Notes under the pieces: model-generated
Seen by the model: the letters and a program-made list of their open reading frames with translations, nothing else
What the model was told of the DNA's origin: nothing
Databases searched by the model: none
DNA from: DASVBE01 sp963770375
GTDB taxonomy: Bacteria; Actinomycetota; Actinomycetes; Streptosporangiales; Streptosporangiaceae
Reading direction: 5' to 3'
DNA: 64,000 nt
Assembly (NCBI GenBank): GCA_963770375.1
Contig: CAVYPM010000022.1
Location: 1 to 64,000 of the forward strand
In this document: positions 36,537 to 45,811 of the stretch, one piece after another
Position numbering within the stretch: the first letter of the stretch is position 1
Layout: each line of letters starts with the position of its first letter
Position numbers and translations under genes: made by a program

Positions 36537-37799
36537 CTAGGCCGTGCTGGCCGGGGCGGACTCGGGGAACGGCAGCGCGATCGGGTCGGTGGCCAGGCGG
36601 CTGCGGCCGGATTCGTCGAACCGGTCCAGGCCCAGGTCGGTCACGTCCACCACGTCCGACCGGCCGGTGAGCGCCACGTCCGCGGCGGCCTTGGCCACGG
36701 CTGGCCCCCACATCATCCCGTGGCCGCCGGCGCTCACCACGAAAGCCCCGTGCACCTTTCTCTCCCCGAGGCTGACGGGGCCGATGATCGGCAGATGGTC
36801 GGGGGTGTAGTCGATGGTGGCCGCCCAGACCCGGCGGAGCCCGAGCCCGGCGGTGACCGGGACCAGCTCCGCGAGCCGCCGGCGCATCAGCGCCAGGTAG
36901 TACTCGTCGATGCAGGTCGCCGGGCCCGGCGGCTCGGCCGGGTTGCTCATGCCGAAGAGCATGCCGCCTTCCTCGGGGCGCCAGTAGAGCCCGGCGTGCA
37001 GGTCGAAGACCATCGGCAGCCGTGCCGGGGCCAGGTCCGGGTGCGGCTCGGTGACCGCGACCTGGTGCCGCACCCCGCCGGCCGGGACCGGCACGCCGGC
37101 CAGCTTGCCGACCTCGGCCAGCTCGGGGCCGCCGGTCAGCACCACGATCGGCGCGGCGATCGGCCCCTGGCTGGTCTGCACTCCGGTGACCGTCTCGCCC
37201 TCGGTGGCCAGGCCGGTGAACGTGACCCGCTCGCGGACCTGCACGCCGCTGGTGGCCAGCGCCACCGCGTAGGCGGTCACGTTGCGCGGCGGGGTCAGGT
37301 AGCCGTCGTCCGGGCAGTACGTGCCGCCCACGGTCAGGCCCGGGGCCATCGCCGGGTTCAGCGCGTCCAGCTCGCCCGGCTCCGCCCAGCGGACGTCCAG
37401 GCCCAGCTCGCGCTGCATGGCCATCCGCTCGCGGGCATCCGGGATATCCGCCGCGGTGAAGCACGGGATCGTGTAGCCCTGCGGGGTGAAGCCCGAGTCG
37501 ATCCCGAGCTCGGCGGACTGGCGCAGGTAGAACCGCCGGGACCACTCGCCCAGCAGCACGGCCCACTTCGTGCCGCCCTGGGTGCGCACGATGCCCGCGG
37601 CGCGGCTGCTGGCGCCCTGGCCGAGGGTCCGCTTCTCCAGCAGGATGACCCGGCCCACGCCGGCCTGGCGCAGGAAGTACGCGCACCACGCGCCGATCGT
37701 GCCGCCGCCCACCACCACGGCGTCCGCGGTGTCGCTACGGCCCGGCTGGGCGGCGGTCCTGGTCCCGGTTCCGGCGGCCTCGTGGCCGGCTGAGGGCAT
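36537..37799 (-). CDS. FAD-dependent oxidoreductase, DAO family (sarcosine/glycine/dimethylglycine oxidase-like)
   Basis: About 420 residues. The N-terminal FAD motif is AVVVGGGTIGAWCAYFLRQAG then ILLEKRTLGQGASSRAAGIV; the central part has GLYWRPEEGGMLFGMSNP; the C-terminal FAD contact is TPDHLPIIGPV and VVSAGGHGMMWGPAVAKAAA. This is typical of enzymes that oxidise secondary or N-methylated amino acids. ATG at 37799 has AGGG upstream. The perfect palindrome at 37824-37839 lies between it and the divergent acyl-CoA dehydrogenase, so both are probably under the same regulator. Confidence 0.87.
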   Translation of the reverse strand: MPSAGHEAAGTGTRTAAQPGRSDTADAVVVGGGTIGAWCAYFLRQAGVGRVILLEKRTLGQGASSRAAGIVRTQGGTKWAVLLGEWSRRFYLRQSAELGIDSGFTPQGYTIPCFTAADIPDARERMAMQRELGLDVRWAEPGELDALNPAMAPGLTVGGTYCPDDGYLTPPRNVTAYAVALATSGVQVRERVTFTGLATEGETVTGVQTSQGPIAAPIVVLTGGPELAEVGKLAGVPVPAGGVRHQVAVTEPHPDLAPARLPMVFDLHAGLYWRPEEGGMLFGMSNPAEPPGPATCIDEYYLALMRRRLAELVPVTAGLGLRRVWAATIDYTPDHLPIIGPVSLGERKVHGAFVVSAGGHGMMWGPAVAKAAADVALTGRSDVVDVTDLGLDRFDESGRSRLATDPIALPFPESAPASTA

Positions 37800-37823
37800 T
37801 GGCACAGCCCTGATTCTTGCCTA

Positions 37824-37839
37824 GACTGAACGTTCAGTC
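37824..37839. promoter_or_regulatory. Palindromic operator, site 4 of 5 (perfect)
   Basis: GACTGAAC/GTTCAGTC, a perfect 16-bp palindrome, 24 bp before the leftward FAD oxidoreductase start and 35 bp before the rightward acyl-CoA dehydrogenase start. The short distances suggest a direct block of both promoters. Confidence 0.75.
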
Positions 37840-37874
37840 AAGGCTGGTGGGAAACGGCCAGGGACAGGAGCGCC

Positions 37875-39041
37875 ATGTACGGGCTGACCGATGCTGACCT
37901 GCGGATCCAGGCGACCGCCCGGTCGTTCGCGGACGAGCTGATCCCGTTCGAGGAGCAGGCCGAGGCGGCCAACGGCGAGCTGCCGGAGGACGTCACCGCC
38001 GGGCACGAGAAGCGGGCCATCGAGCTCGGCCTGCACGCCGCGAACATGCCCGCCGAGCTGGGCGGCGGCGGGCTGACCGCGGTCCAGCAGGTGCTGATCC
38101 AGGAGCAGGCCGGGCGGGTGACCAACGCGCTGGCCTGGGTGGTGGGCACGCCGCCGTCCTGGCTGCCCGCGGTGGCCACGCCGGACCAGATCGAGCGGTA
38201 CGTCCGGCCCGCGATCCGCGGCGAGGCGGTCGAGTGCTACGCGATCACCGAGGAGGGCGCGGGCTCGGATGTCGACGCGATCGAGGCGACCGCCCGCCGG
38301 GACGGCGACAGCTACCTGCTCAACGGTGAGAAGTGGCACGTGACCTCGTTCAACACCGCCACGTTCGCGTTCTTCCAGGCCAAGCTCACCGGCGGCGAGC
38401 ACGCCGGGGAGCACGCGATGTTCCTGGTCGACCTGCCCAGCCCCGGGGTGAGCGTGGTGCGCACCCCCGGGTACACGCACACGATCAGCCATCACCACCC
38501 GATCGTGGCGTTCCGCGACGTGCGGGTGCCGGCCGCGAACCTGGTCGGCGCCGAGGGCGACGGGATGACGTTCGCCTACGAGTGGTTCAGGTTCGAGCGG
38601 CTGATGGTCGCGGCCCGCTGCCTGGGAGCGGCGGACCGGCTGGTCACCGAGGCGTCGGCGTTCGCCAGCCAGCGCAAGGTGCAGGGCGTTCCGATCAGCT
38701 CGCTGGGCATGATCCAGGCCATGCTGGCGGACAGCCTGACCGAGCTGTTCGCCGCCCGGGCGCTGGTCTACGAGACGGCCCGGGGCATCGACGACGGGGC
38801 GGACGTCAAGGTCCAGCACGCCCAGTGCTCGATGGCCAAGCTGTATGCCTCGGAGATGGCCGGCCGGGTGGCCGACCGGGCGGTCCAGATCTTCGGCGGC
38901 CGCGGCTACATGCGGGAGAACGTGGCCGAGCGGTTCTACCGCGAGCTGCGGGTGGAGCGGATCTGGGAGGGCACCAGCGAGGTGCAGAAGGTGATCATCG
39001 CCGACCAGCTGGCCAAGCGCGGCGCCGCGGCCCTGGTGTAG
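37875..39041 (+). CDS. Acyl-CoA dehydrogenase
   Basis: A 388-residue FAD enzyme. It shows CYAITEEGAGSDVDAIEATA, YLLNGEKWHVTSFNTATFAF, RFERLMVAARCLGAADRL, VQIFGGRGYMRENVAERFYR and the C-terminal IWEGTSEVQKVIIADQLA, with the glutamate of EGTSE in the catalytic-base position. CAGGAG precedes the ATG. It is divergent from the DAO-family oxidase across a perfect operator. It should introduce a double bond into a CoA ester, possibly the product of the acyl-CoA synthetase at 33529-35776. Confidence 0.9.
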   Translation: MYGLTDADLRIQATARSFADELIPFEEQAEAANGELPEDVTAGHEKRAIELGLHAANMPAELGGGGLTAVQQVLIQEQAGRVTNALAWVVGTPPSWLPAVATPDQIERYVRPAIRGEAVECYAITEEGAGSDVDAIEATARRDGDSYLLNGEKWHVTSFNTATFAFFQAKLTGGEHAGEHAMFLVDLPSPGVSVVRTPGYTHTISHHHPIVAFRDVRVPAANLVGAEGDGMTFAYEWFRFERLMVAARCLGAADRLVTEASAFASQRKVQGVPISSLGMIQAMLADSLTELFAARALVYETARGIDDGADVKVQHAQCSMAKLYASEMAGRVADRAVQIFGGRGYMRENVAERFYRELRVERIWEGTSEVQKVIIADQLAKRGAAALV

Positions 39042-39062
39042 GGCCGCGGCCCAGCACGCGGC

Positions 39063-39541
<479 letters not shown>

Positions 39542-39545
<4 letters not shown>

Positions 39546-39591
39546 GTGGGAGACCCTTCGCTTGGGGGATGCATAATCTAGCCCCCACGTG
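39542..39591. promoter_or_regulatory. Inverted repeat around the peroxidase start
   Basis: CACGTGGG at the start codon and CCCACGTG at 39584-39591 are complementary arms 33 bases apart. This may be a control site for the peroxidase or simply a stem in its leader. Confidence 0.3.
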
Positions 39592-39624
39592 AACGCCGCT
39601 CTGCCCCGGTCTCTTCCGCGCCGG

Positions 39625-40821
39625 TCAGTCCGCGGCCGGCGCCGGGGCGGGCACGTCCCAGACCCGCTCGCCCTGGTAGCCGCGGGCCACCATCGTGACG
39701 AACTGGTAGACCGCGTCCTCCTCGCGGGACAGCGGGCCCGGCTGGGCGTGCCCCGACGACAGGCCGCGCTGCACGGACTCGCACGCCGACCAGTCCTGCC
39801 GGTTGGTCAGGTCCCAGAACTCGACCGCGTAGCCCGGGTCGAACCCCGGCTTCTCCAGCGCCTCGGGCGCGAAGGCCCAGGTGCACTCGATCTTGGTCCG
39901 GCCGGCCGCCAGCGGGACCAGCCGGTGCGTCATCACGTAGTCCGGGTGCAGGCTGAGAAGCACGTTCGGGAACACGTTCACGTAGATGACCGTGCGCAGG
40001 CCATGGGCGTCCAGGCCGCGCAGCGGCACCCCCAGGCTGCTGCCGTCCATGGACATCGTGGTCATGCCCTCGCGCAGCTCCATCCAGCCGCCGATCCAGC
40101 TGGCCGCGGCCTCGTAGTTCTCCCCGCTCTTCGGCGGGCTGACCGCGCACAGCTCCGGGTGGATCACCGGGCAGTGGTAGCACTCGTGGTAGTTCTCTGT
40201 CAGAATCTTCCAATTGGCTGTGGAGTCGTAGTCGTGCCGGCCGGCTATAACCAGCCTTTCCGGCTCATACGGCGCAATCAGCTCGTCAAGGGACCGCAGG
40301 GAGTCGTTCAGCGACCCAGCGGTCCCTGAGCCGTCCACGAAGACCAGCCCGTGCCATTCGGCTACGGGTAGCTCGACAAGCCCCCAGCTTGACTGGTCGA
40401 ATCCCGCCCGGCCCTTGAAGCCGGACGCGAAGCGCAACCCGCCCGACAGCGAGTAGGTCCACGAGTGGTACGGACAGATGATCGTGTTGCGCTGTTCCGT
40501 GCTGCCACACGGCAGCAGCTCGTGACCGCGGTGCCGGCAGAAGTTGGCGAACGCCCGCAGCACCCCGTCCTCGTCCCGGACCAGCAGTACGCCGCCCTGG
40601 CCGATGTGCTCGGCCCGCTGGTCGCCGGGTTTGGCGACCTGCGAGCTGTGGGCCACGCACAGCCAGCCGCCACCGAAGAAGCAGCGCTGCTCCCAGTCGA
40701 AGACCGCCGGGTCGGTGTAGGCACCGGGAGGCAGCATCCGGCTCTGGCCGAACGGCATCAGGGCCTGGGCCAGGCCCGCCTGATCGATTGGCGCACGGGG
40801 GTAACTTGGCTGACTGATCAT
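39625..40821 (-). CDS. Rieske-type aromatic/betaine oxygenase alpha subunit
   Basis: A 398-residue Rieske non-haem iron oxygenase. The [2Fe-2S] site is CRHRGHELLPCG (CxH) with CPYHSWTY (CxxH); the mononuclear iron site is ENYHECYHCPVIHPEL, with the aspartate probably in the C-terminal WDLTNRQDW. This build is shared by ring hydroxylases and by demethylases of glycine betaine, stachydrine and carnitine. No reductase gene is next to it. The ATG at 40821 lies inside operator site 5 and has no ribosome site before it, so the message may be leaderless. Part of the gene (about 40195-40470) is less G+C-rich than the rest. Confidence 0.88.
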   Translation of the reverse strand: MISQPSYPRAPIDQAGLAQALMPFGQSRMLPPGAYTDPAVFDWEQRCFFGGGWLCVAHSSQVAKPGDQRAEHIGQGGVLLVRDEDGVLRAFANFCRHRGHELLPCGSTEQRNTIICPYHSWTYSLSGGLRFASGFKGRAGFDQSSWGLVELPVAEWHGLVFVDGSGTAGSLNDSLRSLDELIAPYEPERLVIAGRHDYDSTANWKILTENYHECYHCPVIHPELCAVSPPKSGENYEAAASWIGGWMELREGMTTMSMDGSSLGVPLRGLDAHGLRTVIYVNVFPNVLLSLHPDYVMTHRLVPLAAGRTKIECTWAFAPEALEKPGFDPGYAVEFWDLTNRQDWSACESVQRGLSSGHAQPGPLSREEDAVYQFVTMVARGYQGERVWDVPAPAPAAD

Positions 40822-40828
40822 ACAGTCA
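40811..40828. promoter_or_regulatory. Palindromic operator, site 5 of 5, overlapping a start codon
   Basis: TGACTGATCATACAGTCA keeps the outer TGACTG/CAGTCA arms of the other sites, with a changed centre. The start codon of the leftward Rieske gene (40819-40821) lies in the middle, so a bound repressor would sit on the translation and probably transcription start. Confidence 0.6.
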
Positions 40829-40931
40829 AGAGTAAGCAGGGCCCTGGCCGCTGTCCAGGGTCCCCAGGGCTGATCAGTACGTACTACGCCGGGCTCCCGG
40901 CATCGCATCATCACCTGCGAGGAGCAGTAAC

Positions 40932-42737
40932 GTGACATACACACCGGCCATGCCACCGCCTCCGGGGGTCCCGGCGCAAGGCGGCCAGTTCCAGGGGCGG
41001 GAGCCGATCCAAGTCGGCTTCGCCCCGTCGGCCCCGCAGTCGCGGGTCACCATTTTCTTCCGCTGGCTGATGATCATCCCGCACGCGATCGTGCTGTACT
41101 TCGTGCAGATCGGCGCGGCCTTTGTGTTCTTCATCGGCTGGTGGGCAGCGCTGTTCACGGGCCGCCTGCCGGACTCGTTCGCCGAGTTCCTGACCGGGAC
41201 CCTGCGCTGGTACACCCGGGTGCACGGCTACCAGTCGCTGCTCTACGACGCGTACCCGCCGTTCACCTTCGACGACACGGACTACCCGCTGCGGCTGGCC
41301 ACCCGGCCGGGCCGGCTGAACCGGGCGGCGGTGTTCTTCCGGATCATCCTGATCTTCCCGGCCTTCCTGCTGACCGCGCTGATCCTCTACGGCCAGGTCA
41401 TCTGCGGGCTCGTCATCTGGCTGATCGTGCTGATCACCGGGCGGATGCCGGAGTCCCTGTACCAGGCGACCGCCGCGGTGGTCCGCTGGTTCGCCCGGGT
41501 CCAGGGCTTCTACTGGATGCTGACCAGCGAGTACCCGGGTGGCCTGTTCGGCGACCCGGCGGGCAGCGCCCAGGGCGGCGCGGCCAACGGCAGCTTCGCG
41601 CCCAGCGGGTTCGGCCAGCCGGACCAGGGCGGCTACGGGCAGCAGCAGGCCTACGGCCAGCAGCCGGGCTACGGCCAGACCGCGTACGGGCAGCAGCAGG
41701 CCTACGGCCAGCAGCCCGGTTACGGCCAGCCGGGCTACGGGCAGCAGCAGGCCTACGGCCAGCAGCCGGGCTACGGCCAGGCCGGTGACCCGTACGCGGC
41801 GCAGGCCACGCCCGGCTACGGCACGCCGCCGCAGCCGGCCGACCCGTACGCGGCCCCCGGCGCGCCCGGCACGCCCGGCGCCCCCGGCTCGGCCACCGCC
41901 GCGGGCGCGGTCCCGCAGGGCGGCTGGACCGCGCAGGCCGACCCCAACTACGGCCCGGCCGTCCCCGGCCAGCCCTACGGCACCGGGTCCGGCTACCAGA
42001 TGAACACCCCTGGCTACCAGACCGCGCCCGGCTACGGCACGGCCCCCTACAGCCCCACCGCCGGGTACGGCCAGGTGGCCATGGCCAACCAGGACCAGTG
42101 GGCGGTGCGCGGCGCCCCGCCGTGGCCGCTGGTGCTCTCCGACGGGGCCAAGAGGCTCGTCGCGCTGTTCATCGGCCTGGGCCCGCTGGTCATCGTCGGC
42201 GTGGCGATCCTGGCCGTCGCGGTCAGCACCACCACCCAGACCAGCGTGAACCAGAGCCTGGACTCGCTCGGCCAGCCGACGGTCAGCCAGGGCACCGGCG
42301 CTGGCTCAGGCAACGGCTCCGGCAGCAACGGCTCGGGCGGCACCGGCGGCACTCAGGTAACCAAGGACGTGGCCTTTCACCGGACCGAGACCGCGTTCGA
42401 GAAGCTTGGCCGCGCGATGTCGGCCTACGCCAGCGCCGAAGGAGCCTGCGCATCCGGGGACCTCACCTGCGTGACCAAGGGCGCGCTGGGCGCTCAGAAG
42501 GCGTTCGCCGCGATGGCGGGCACCATGCGGTCGATGACCATGCCTACCGCGGAGTCCCGGGCGGCCAGCGCGGCGTTCCTCCGGGACCTGCACCAGGGCC
42601 ACACGTTCTTCCACTCCCTGTCCAGCGCGACCACCGCGACGCAGTACCTGGACCGGGCGGCCAAGTTCCCGCTGACGGCCTTCACCAAGCGCCTGTCCAC
42701 GGACTACGGAAAGCTCATCGTGGCTATAGAGGGCTGA
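40932..42737 (+). CDS. DUF4389 membrane protein with Gln/Gly/Tyr-rich tandem repeats
   Basis: 601 residues. The N-terminal part is DUF4389-like: two hydrophobic units (RWLMIIPHAIVLYFVQIGAA and RIILIFPAFLLTALILYGQV), each followed by FTGRLPDSF or ITGRMPESLY and RWYTRVHGY or RWFARVQGF. Residues 235-290 are three 17-residue repeats built on YGQQQAYGQQPGYGQ, followed by a Pro/Gly/Tyr-rich stretch. A further span (RLVALFIGLGPLVIVGVAIL) leads to a Ser/Gly linker and an Ala-rich helical outer domain. GTG start with GAGGAG before it; divergent from the Rieske gene. Function unknown. Confidence 0.8.
   Translation: MTYTPAMPPPPGVPAQGGQFQGREPIQVGFAPSAPQSRVTIFFRWLMIIPHAIVLYFVQIGAAFVFFIGWWAALFTGRLPDSFAEFLTGTLRWYTRVHGYQSLLYDAYPPFTFDDTDYPLRLATRPGRLNRAAVFFRIILIFPAFLLTALILYGQVICGLVIWLIVLITGRMPESLYQATAAVVRWFARVQGFYWMLTSEYPGGLFGDPAGSAQGGAANGSFAPSGFGQPDQGGYGQQQAYGQQPGYGQTAYGQQQAYGQQPGYGQPGYGQQQAYGQQPGYGQAGDPYAAQATPGYGTPPQPADPYAAPGAPGTPGAPGSATAAGAVPQGGWTAQADPNYGPAVPGQPYGTGSGYQMNTPGYQTAPGYGTAPYSPTAGYGQVAMANQDQWAVRGAPPWPLVLSDGAKRLVALFIGLGPLVIVGVAILAVAVSTTTQTSVNQSLDSLGQPTVSQGTGAGSGNGSGSNGSGGTGGTQVTKDVAFHRTETAFEKLGRAMSAYASAEGACASGDLTCVTKGALGAQKAFAAMAGTMRSMTMPTAESRAASAAFLRDLHQGHTFFHSLSSATTATQYLDRAAKFPLTAFTKRLSTDYGKLIVAIEG
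41634..41786 (+). repeat. Three 51-bp coding repeats (17-residue units)
   Basis: Units begin at 41634, 41685 and 41736, each encoding YGQQQAYGQQPGYGQ plus two variable residues (TA, PG, AG). The DNA copies are nearly identical, which suggests recent expansion and possible length variation between strains. Confidence 0.85.
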
Positions 42738-42752
42738 CGCCCGGAGCTGATC

Positions 42753-43592
42753 TCAGCGGCCGGCCAGGCCCGCCTGCTCCGCGGCAGGCGCGGCCTGGCC
42801 GGCCCGCGTTACCCCCCCGGAGCCGGCCAGCCGCGCGGCCAGCCCGACCGGGATCAGCGTGAGCAGGATGACGACCGAGACCACCGCGTTGACCTCGGGC
42901 AGCTGCTGGCCGAGCCGGATCGCGCCGAAGATCCACAGCGGCAGCGTGTTCTGCGCGCCCGCGGTGAACACGGTGACGATGACCTCGTCGAAGGACAGCG
43001 CGAAGGCCAGCAGCGCGCCGGAGATCAGCGCCGTGGCCGCCATCGGCAGCGTGATCAGCCGGGCCGTCTGCCAGCCGCGGGCGCCCAGGTCGGCAGACGC
43101 CTCGGAGAGCGAGCCCGGCACCCGGCGGAGCCTGGCCACCAGGTTGTTGTAGACCACCACGATGCAGAACGTGGCGTGCCCGATCACGATGGTCAGGATC
43201 GACAGCCCGGTCCCGGTGAACGAGAAGAACGAGCTCAGCGCGATGCCGGTGACGATGCCGGGCAGGGCCAGCGGCAGCACCAGCAGGAACGAGACCGCCT
43301 CGCGGCCGAAGAACGCGAACTTGTGCACCGCGTAGGCCACCATCGAGCCGAGCACCAGCGCGATCACGGTGGCCAGCAGCCCGACCTTGAGGGACAGCAG
43401 GAACGCCTGCCGGACGTCGGGGTCGTGCCAGGCGACCGAGAACCAGCGGAGGGTGAACCCGGAGATCGGCCAGCTCTGCACGGTGGACTTGTCGAACGCG
43501 TACAGGAAGATCAGCGCGATCGGCACGAACAGGAACAGCAGCACGAGCACGACCCAGATGCGCAGCGCGACGCGCAGCCCGCGGGACTCCAT
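42753..43592 (-). CDS. ABC transporter permease, PotC-like (second importer)
   Basis: About 279 residues, six spans, starting LRIWVVLVLLFLFVPIALIF. The EAA loop is SEASADLGARGWQTARLITLP. The hydrophobic SFDEVIVTVFTAGA and TLPLWIFGAIRLG match the PotC family. ATG at 43592 lies in a 14-bp tandem repeat that offers several ATGs. Last gene of the potA-D-B-C order read leftward from 46918. Confidence 0.92.
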   Translation of the reverse strand: MESRGLRVALRIWVVLVLLFLFVPIALIFLYAFDKSTVQSWPISGFTLRWFSVAWHDPDVRQAFLLSLKVGLLATVIALVLGSMVAYAVHKFAFFGREAVSFLLVLPLALPGIVTGIALSSFFSFTGTGLSILTIVIGHATFCIVVVYNNLVARLRRVPGSLSEASADLGARGWQTARLITLPMAATALISGALLAFALSFDEVIVTVFTAGAQNTLPLWIFGAIRLGQQLPEVNAVVSVVILLTLIPVGLAARLAGSGGVTRAGQAAPAAEQAGLAGR

Positions 43593-43625
43593 CACAGTGC
43601 CCCCATCACAGTGCCCCCATCACAG
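43591..43625. repeat. 14-bp tandem repeat at the permease junction
   Basis: ATCACAGTGCCCCC occurs at 43591-43604 and 43605-43618, with a partial third copy to 43625. It spans the stop codon of the PotB-like gene and the start of the PotC-like gene. On the coding strand each copy gives CACTGTGATG, so it duplicates possible start codons. Confidence 0.75.
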
Positions 43626-44558
43626 GGACCGGAACGCGCCGGCCGCGCGGGCGAGGAGCAGGTAGACGGCCATGATCGCGATCGGGATCAGCGCCATCGC
43701 GGCCCCGAACGGCACGTTGTTGGCGATGCCGACGCTCTGCTCGATGACGTTGCCCATGAAGTTCGACCCGGACCCGCCGATCAGGATGGGGGTGATGAAG
43801 TCGCCCAGCGTCAGCGAGAACGTGAAGATCGACCCGGCCACTATCCCGGGCAGGATCAGCGGCAGGATCACCAGCCGGGTGGTCCGCCAGGTCCGCGCGC
43901 CGAGGTCCTGCGAGGCCTCGATCTGCGACGGCGGGATGCGCTCCAGCGCCGCGTAGATCGGCGCGACCATGAACGGCAGCCACACGTAGCAGAACACGAT
44001 GAACACGGCCGGGTTGGAGTAGATCAGGCTGACCGGGCCGATGCCGACCTTGCCCAGCGACCAGTTGAGCAGCCCGTCGTGGGTGAAGATCAGCAGCCAG
44101 GCGTAGACCTTGGCCAGGTAGCTGGCCCACAGCGGGAGCAGGATCGCCACGTACAGGAAGGTCCGGGTGCGCCGGCTGGCGATCCTGGCCATGTAGTAGG
44201 CGAACGGCAGGGCGATGATCGCGTCCACGATCGTCACGCCGGCCGCCATCCCGACCGTGCGCAGCACGATGGCCCGGTAGGCCGGGGTCCGGAAGATCAG
44301 CGTGAAGTTGTTCAGGTTCCAGACCTGCTCGATGTTCGAGGTGAACGGGTTGATCCGCCAGAACGCGGTGATCAGCAGCACGACCAGCGCGGCCAGGTAG
44401 ATCAGCACGAACCAGGCCAGCGCCGGGGTGAGCAGCAGCGATGCCCGGGCCCACGGACGGCGCCACAGCACCGCCGAGACCCGGGGCCAGCGCCCGGCCA
44501 GATCCTGGCCGGGCGCCCCGCCCTCGGCGGCCGGGCCCGCGCCTTGCGCAGCGGTCAC
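43620..44558 (-). CDS. ABC transporter permease, PotB-like (second importer)
   Basis: About 312 residues with six spans (LLLTPALAWFVLIYLAALVV first). EAA loop: QIEASQDLGARTWRTTRLVI. SLTLGDFITPILIGGSGSNF is typical of PotB proteins. The GTG at 44558 follows the binding-protein stop by 2 bases, making coupling likely and the longer frame from 44597 unlikely. Confidence 0.92.
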   Translation of the reverse strand: MTAAQGAGPAAEGGAPGQDLAGRWPRVSAVLWRRPWARASLLLTPALAWFVLIYLAALVVLLITAFWRINPFTSNIEQVWNLNNFTLIFRTPAYRAIVLRTVGMAAGVTIVDAIIALPFAYYMARIASRRTRTFLYVAILLPLWASYLAKVYAWLLIFTHDGLLNWSLGKVGIGPVSLIYSNPAVFIVFCYVWLPFMVAPIYAALERIPPSQIEASQDLGARTWRTTRLVILPLILPGIVAGSIFTFSLTLGDFITPILIGGSGSNFMGNVIEQSVGIANNVPFGAAMALIPIAIMAVYLLLARAAGAFRSL

Positions 44559-44560
44559 GG

Positions 44561-45805
44561 CTACCCGGTGACCTGAGTGGTCCAGGCCTGCTGCCACTCC
44601 GCGTACGGCACGCAGTCCTGCTGGCCGTTATCGCAGGTGGCGACCGGGGTCTTCCACAGCGAGATCGAGTCGAAGTAGCTCTGCGGCGCGTTCGCGTGGT
44701 ACAGCGCGCACGAGCCCGCCTGGATCTTGTTCATGTACGGGCAGGCCAGCTTGTTGTCCGGGGTCTCGCCGTAGTTGACCGCCTGCTGGGCCTGCACCTT
44801 GGGCTGGCTGATGTAGCGCATCCACATGTACGCGCAGTTCGGGTGCGGGGCCTTGGCGGCCAGCATCCAGCTGTCCGCCCAGCCGGTGGCGCCCTCGGAC
44901 GGGACCACGGACCCGATCGGGAACTTGGCGTCCGTCAGCGCGCTGACCTGGTACGGCCAGCCCGCGCCGAGCGTCGCGTCGCCGTTCTTGAACTCGGAGA
45001 TCTCCTGCGAGGCCAGGCCCCAGTACTTCTTGATCAGCGGGCGCTGGTCGGTCAGCAGCTTGACCGAGGCCTGGAACTGCGGCTGGGTCAGCTCGTACGG
45101 GTCGGTGATCTTCAGCGACGGGTCGTGGGTCTTCAGGTACAGCGCCGCGTCGGCGATCTGGATCGGGTTGTCAGGAACCGTCACCTGGCCCTTGTACTTC
45201 GAGTCGTACAGCACGCTCCACGACGTCGGCGCGGACGTGAAGGCCTTCTTGCTGTACATCAGCACGTTCGGGCCCCACTGCAGGGAGACCCCGTAGTGCA
45301 CGCCGTTCACGGTGTTGAAGGCCGGTGCCTGGAAGGCCGGGAAGAAGTCCTTGGTCTCCGGGATCAGGCTCATGTTCACCGGGTGCGCGTCGCCCGCGTA
45401 GATGATCCGCAGGTCCGCGTCGCCGGACGAGGAAACCATGTCGTACTGGCCGTTGCCGCCGTTCTTCATCAGCGTGACCATCTGGTCCGAGGTGCCCGCG
45501 TAGGTGGCGTGCACCTGGCAGCCGGACTGCTGCTCGAACGGCTTGACCCACAGCGGCTCGAGGTAGCCCTCCCAGGCGATCAGGTTCAGCGTGCCCTCGC
45601 CCTGGCCGATCTTCTGCAGTACCGGCAGGTTCGCGGTCGGCACCTGGGGCGCCCCTCCGCCGCTGGCCGAAGTGCCCCCGCCGCCGGACGCCGGGGGCGC
45701 GGCGCTGCCGCCGCTGCCGCCGCAGGCCGCCGCCAGCAAACCCGCTGCGGCCACAACCAGTGCGCTCCGCGCCGCGCGGGAAAATGTCCCCATCCCAGGC
45801 ATCAT
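44561..45805 (-). CDS. ABC transporter substrate-binding lipoprotein, PotD-like (second importer)
   Basis: 414 residues. Sec-type lipoprotein signal (ARSALVVAAAGLLAAACGGS, lipobox Cys near residue 28), then a Gly/Ser/Ala linker and LNLIAWEGYLEPLWVKPFEQ, the PotD-like opening. Other marks are YDMVSSSGDADLRIIYAGD and GVSLQWGPNVLMYSKKAF. GGAAAGG lies before the ATG. Unlike the first importer it is intact, has typical G+C content and has its ATPase in the same operon (6-bp gap). No operator of the five-site type is near. Confidence 0.93.
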   Translation of the reverse strand: MMPGMGTFSRAARSALVVAAAGLLAAACGGSGGSAAPPASGGGGTSASGGGAPQVPTANLPVLQKIGQGEGTLNLIAWEGYLEPLWVKPFEQQSGCQVHATYAGTSDQMVTLMKNGGNGQYDMVSSSGDADLRIIYAGDAHPVNMSLIPETKDFFPAFQAPAFNTVNGVHYGVSLQWGPNVLMYSKKAFTSAPTSWSVLYDSKYKGQVTVPDNPIQIADAALYLKTHDPSLKITDPYELTQPQFQASVKLLTDQRPLIKKYWGLASQEISEFKNGDATLGAGWPYQVSALTDAKFPIGSVVPSEGATGWADSWMLAAKAPHPNCAYMWMRYISQPKVQAQQAVNYGETPDNKLACPYMNKIQAGSCALYHANAPQSYFDSISLWKTPVATCDNGQQDCVPYAEWQQAWTTQVTG

Positions 45806-45811
45806 GTGTGC

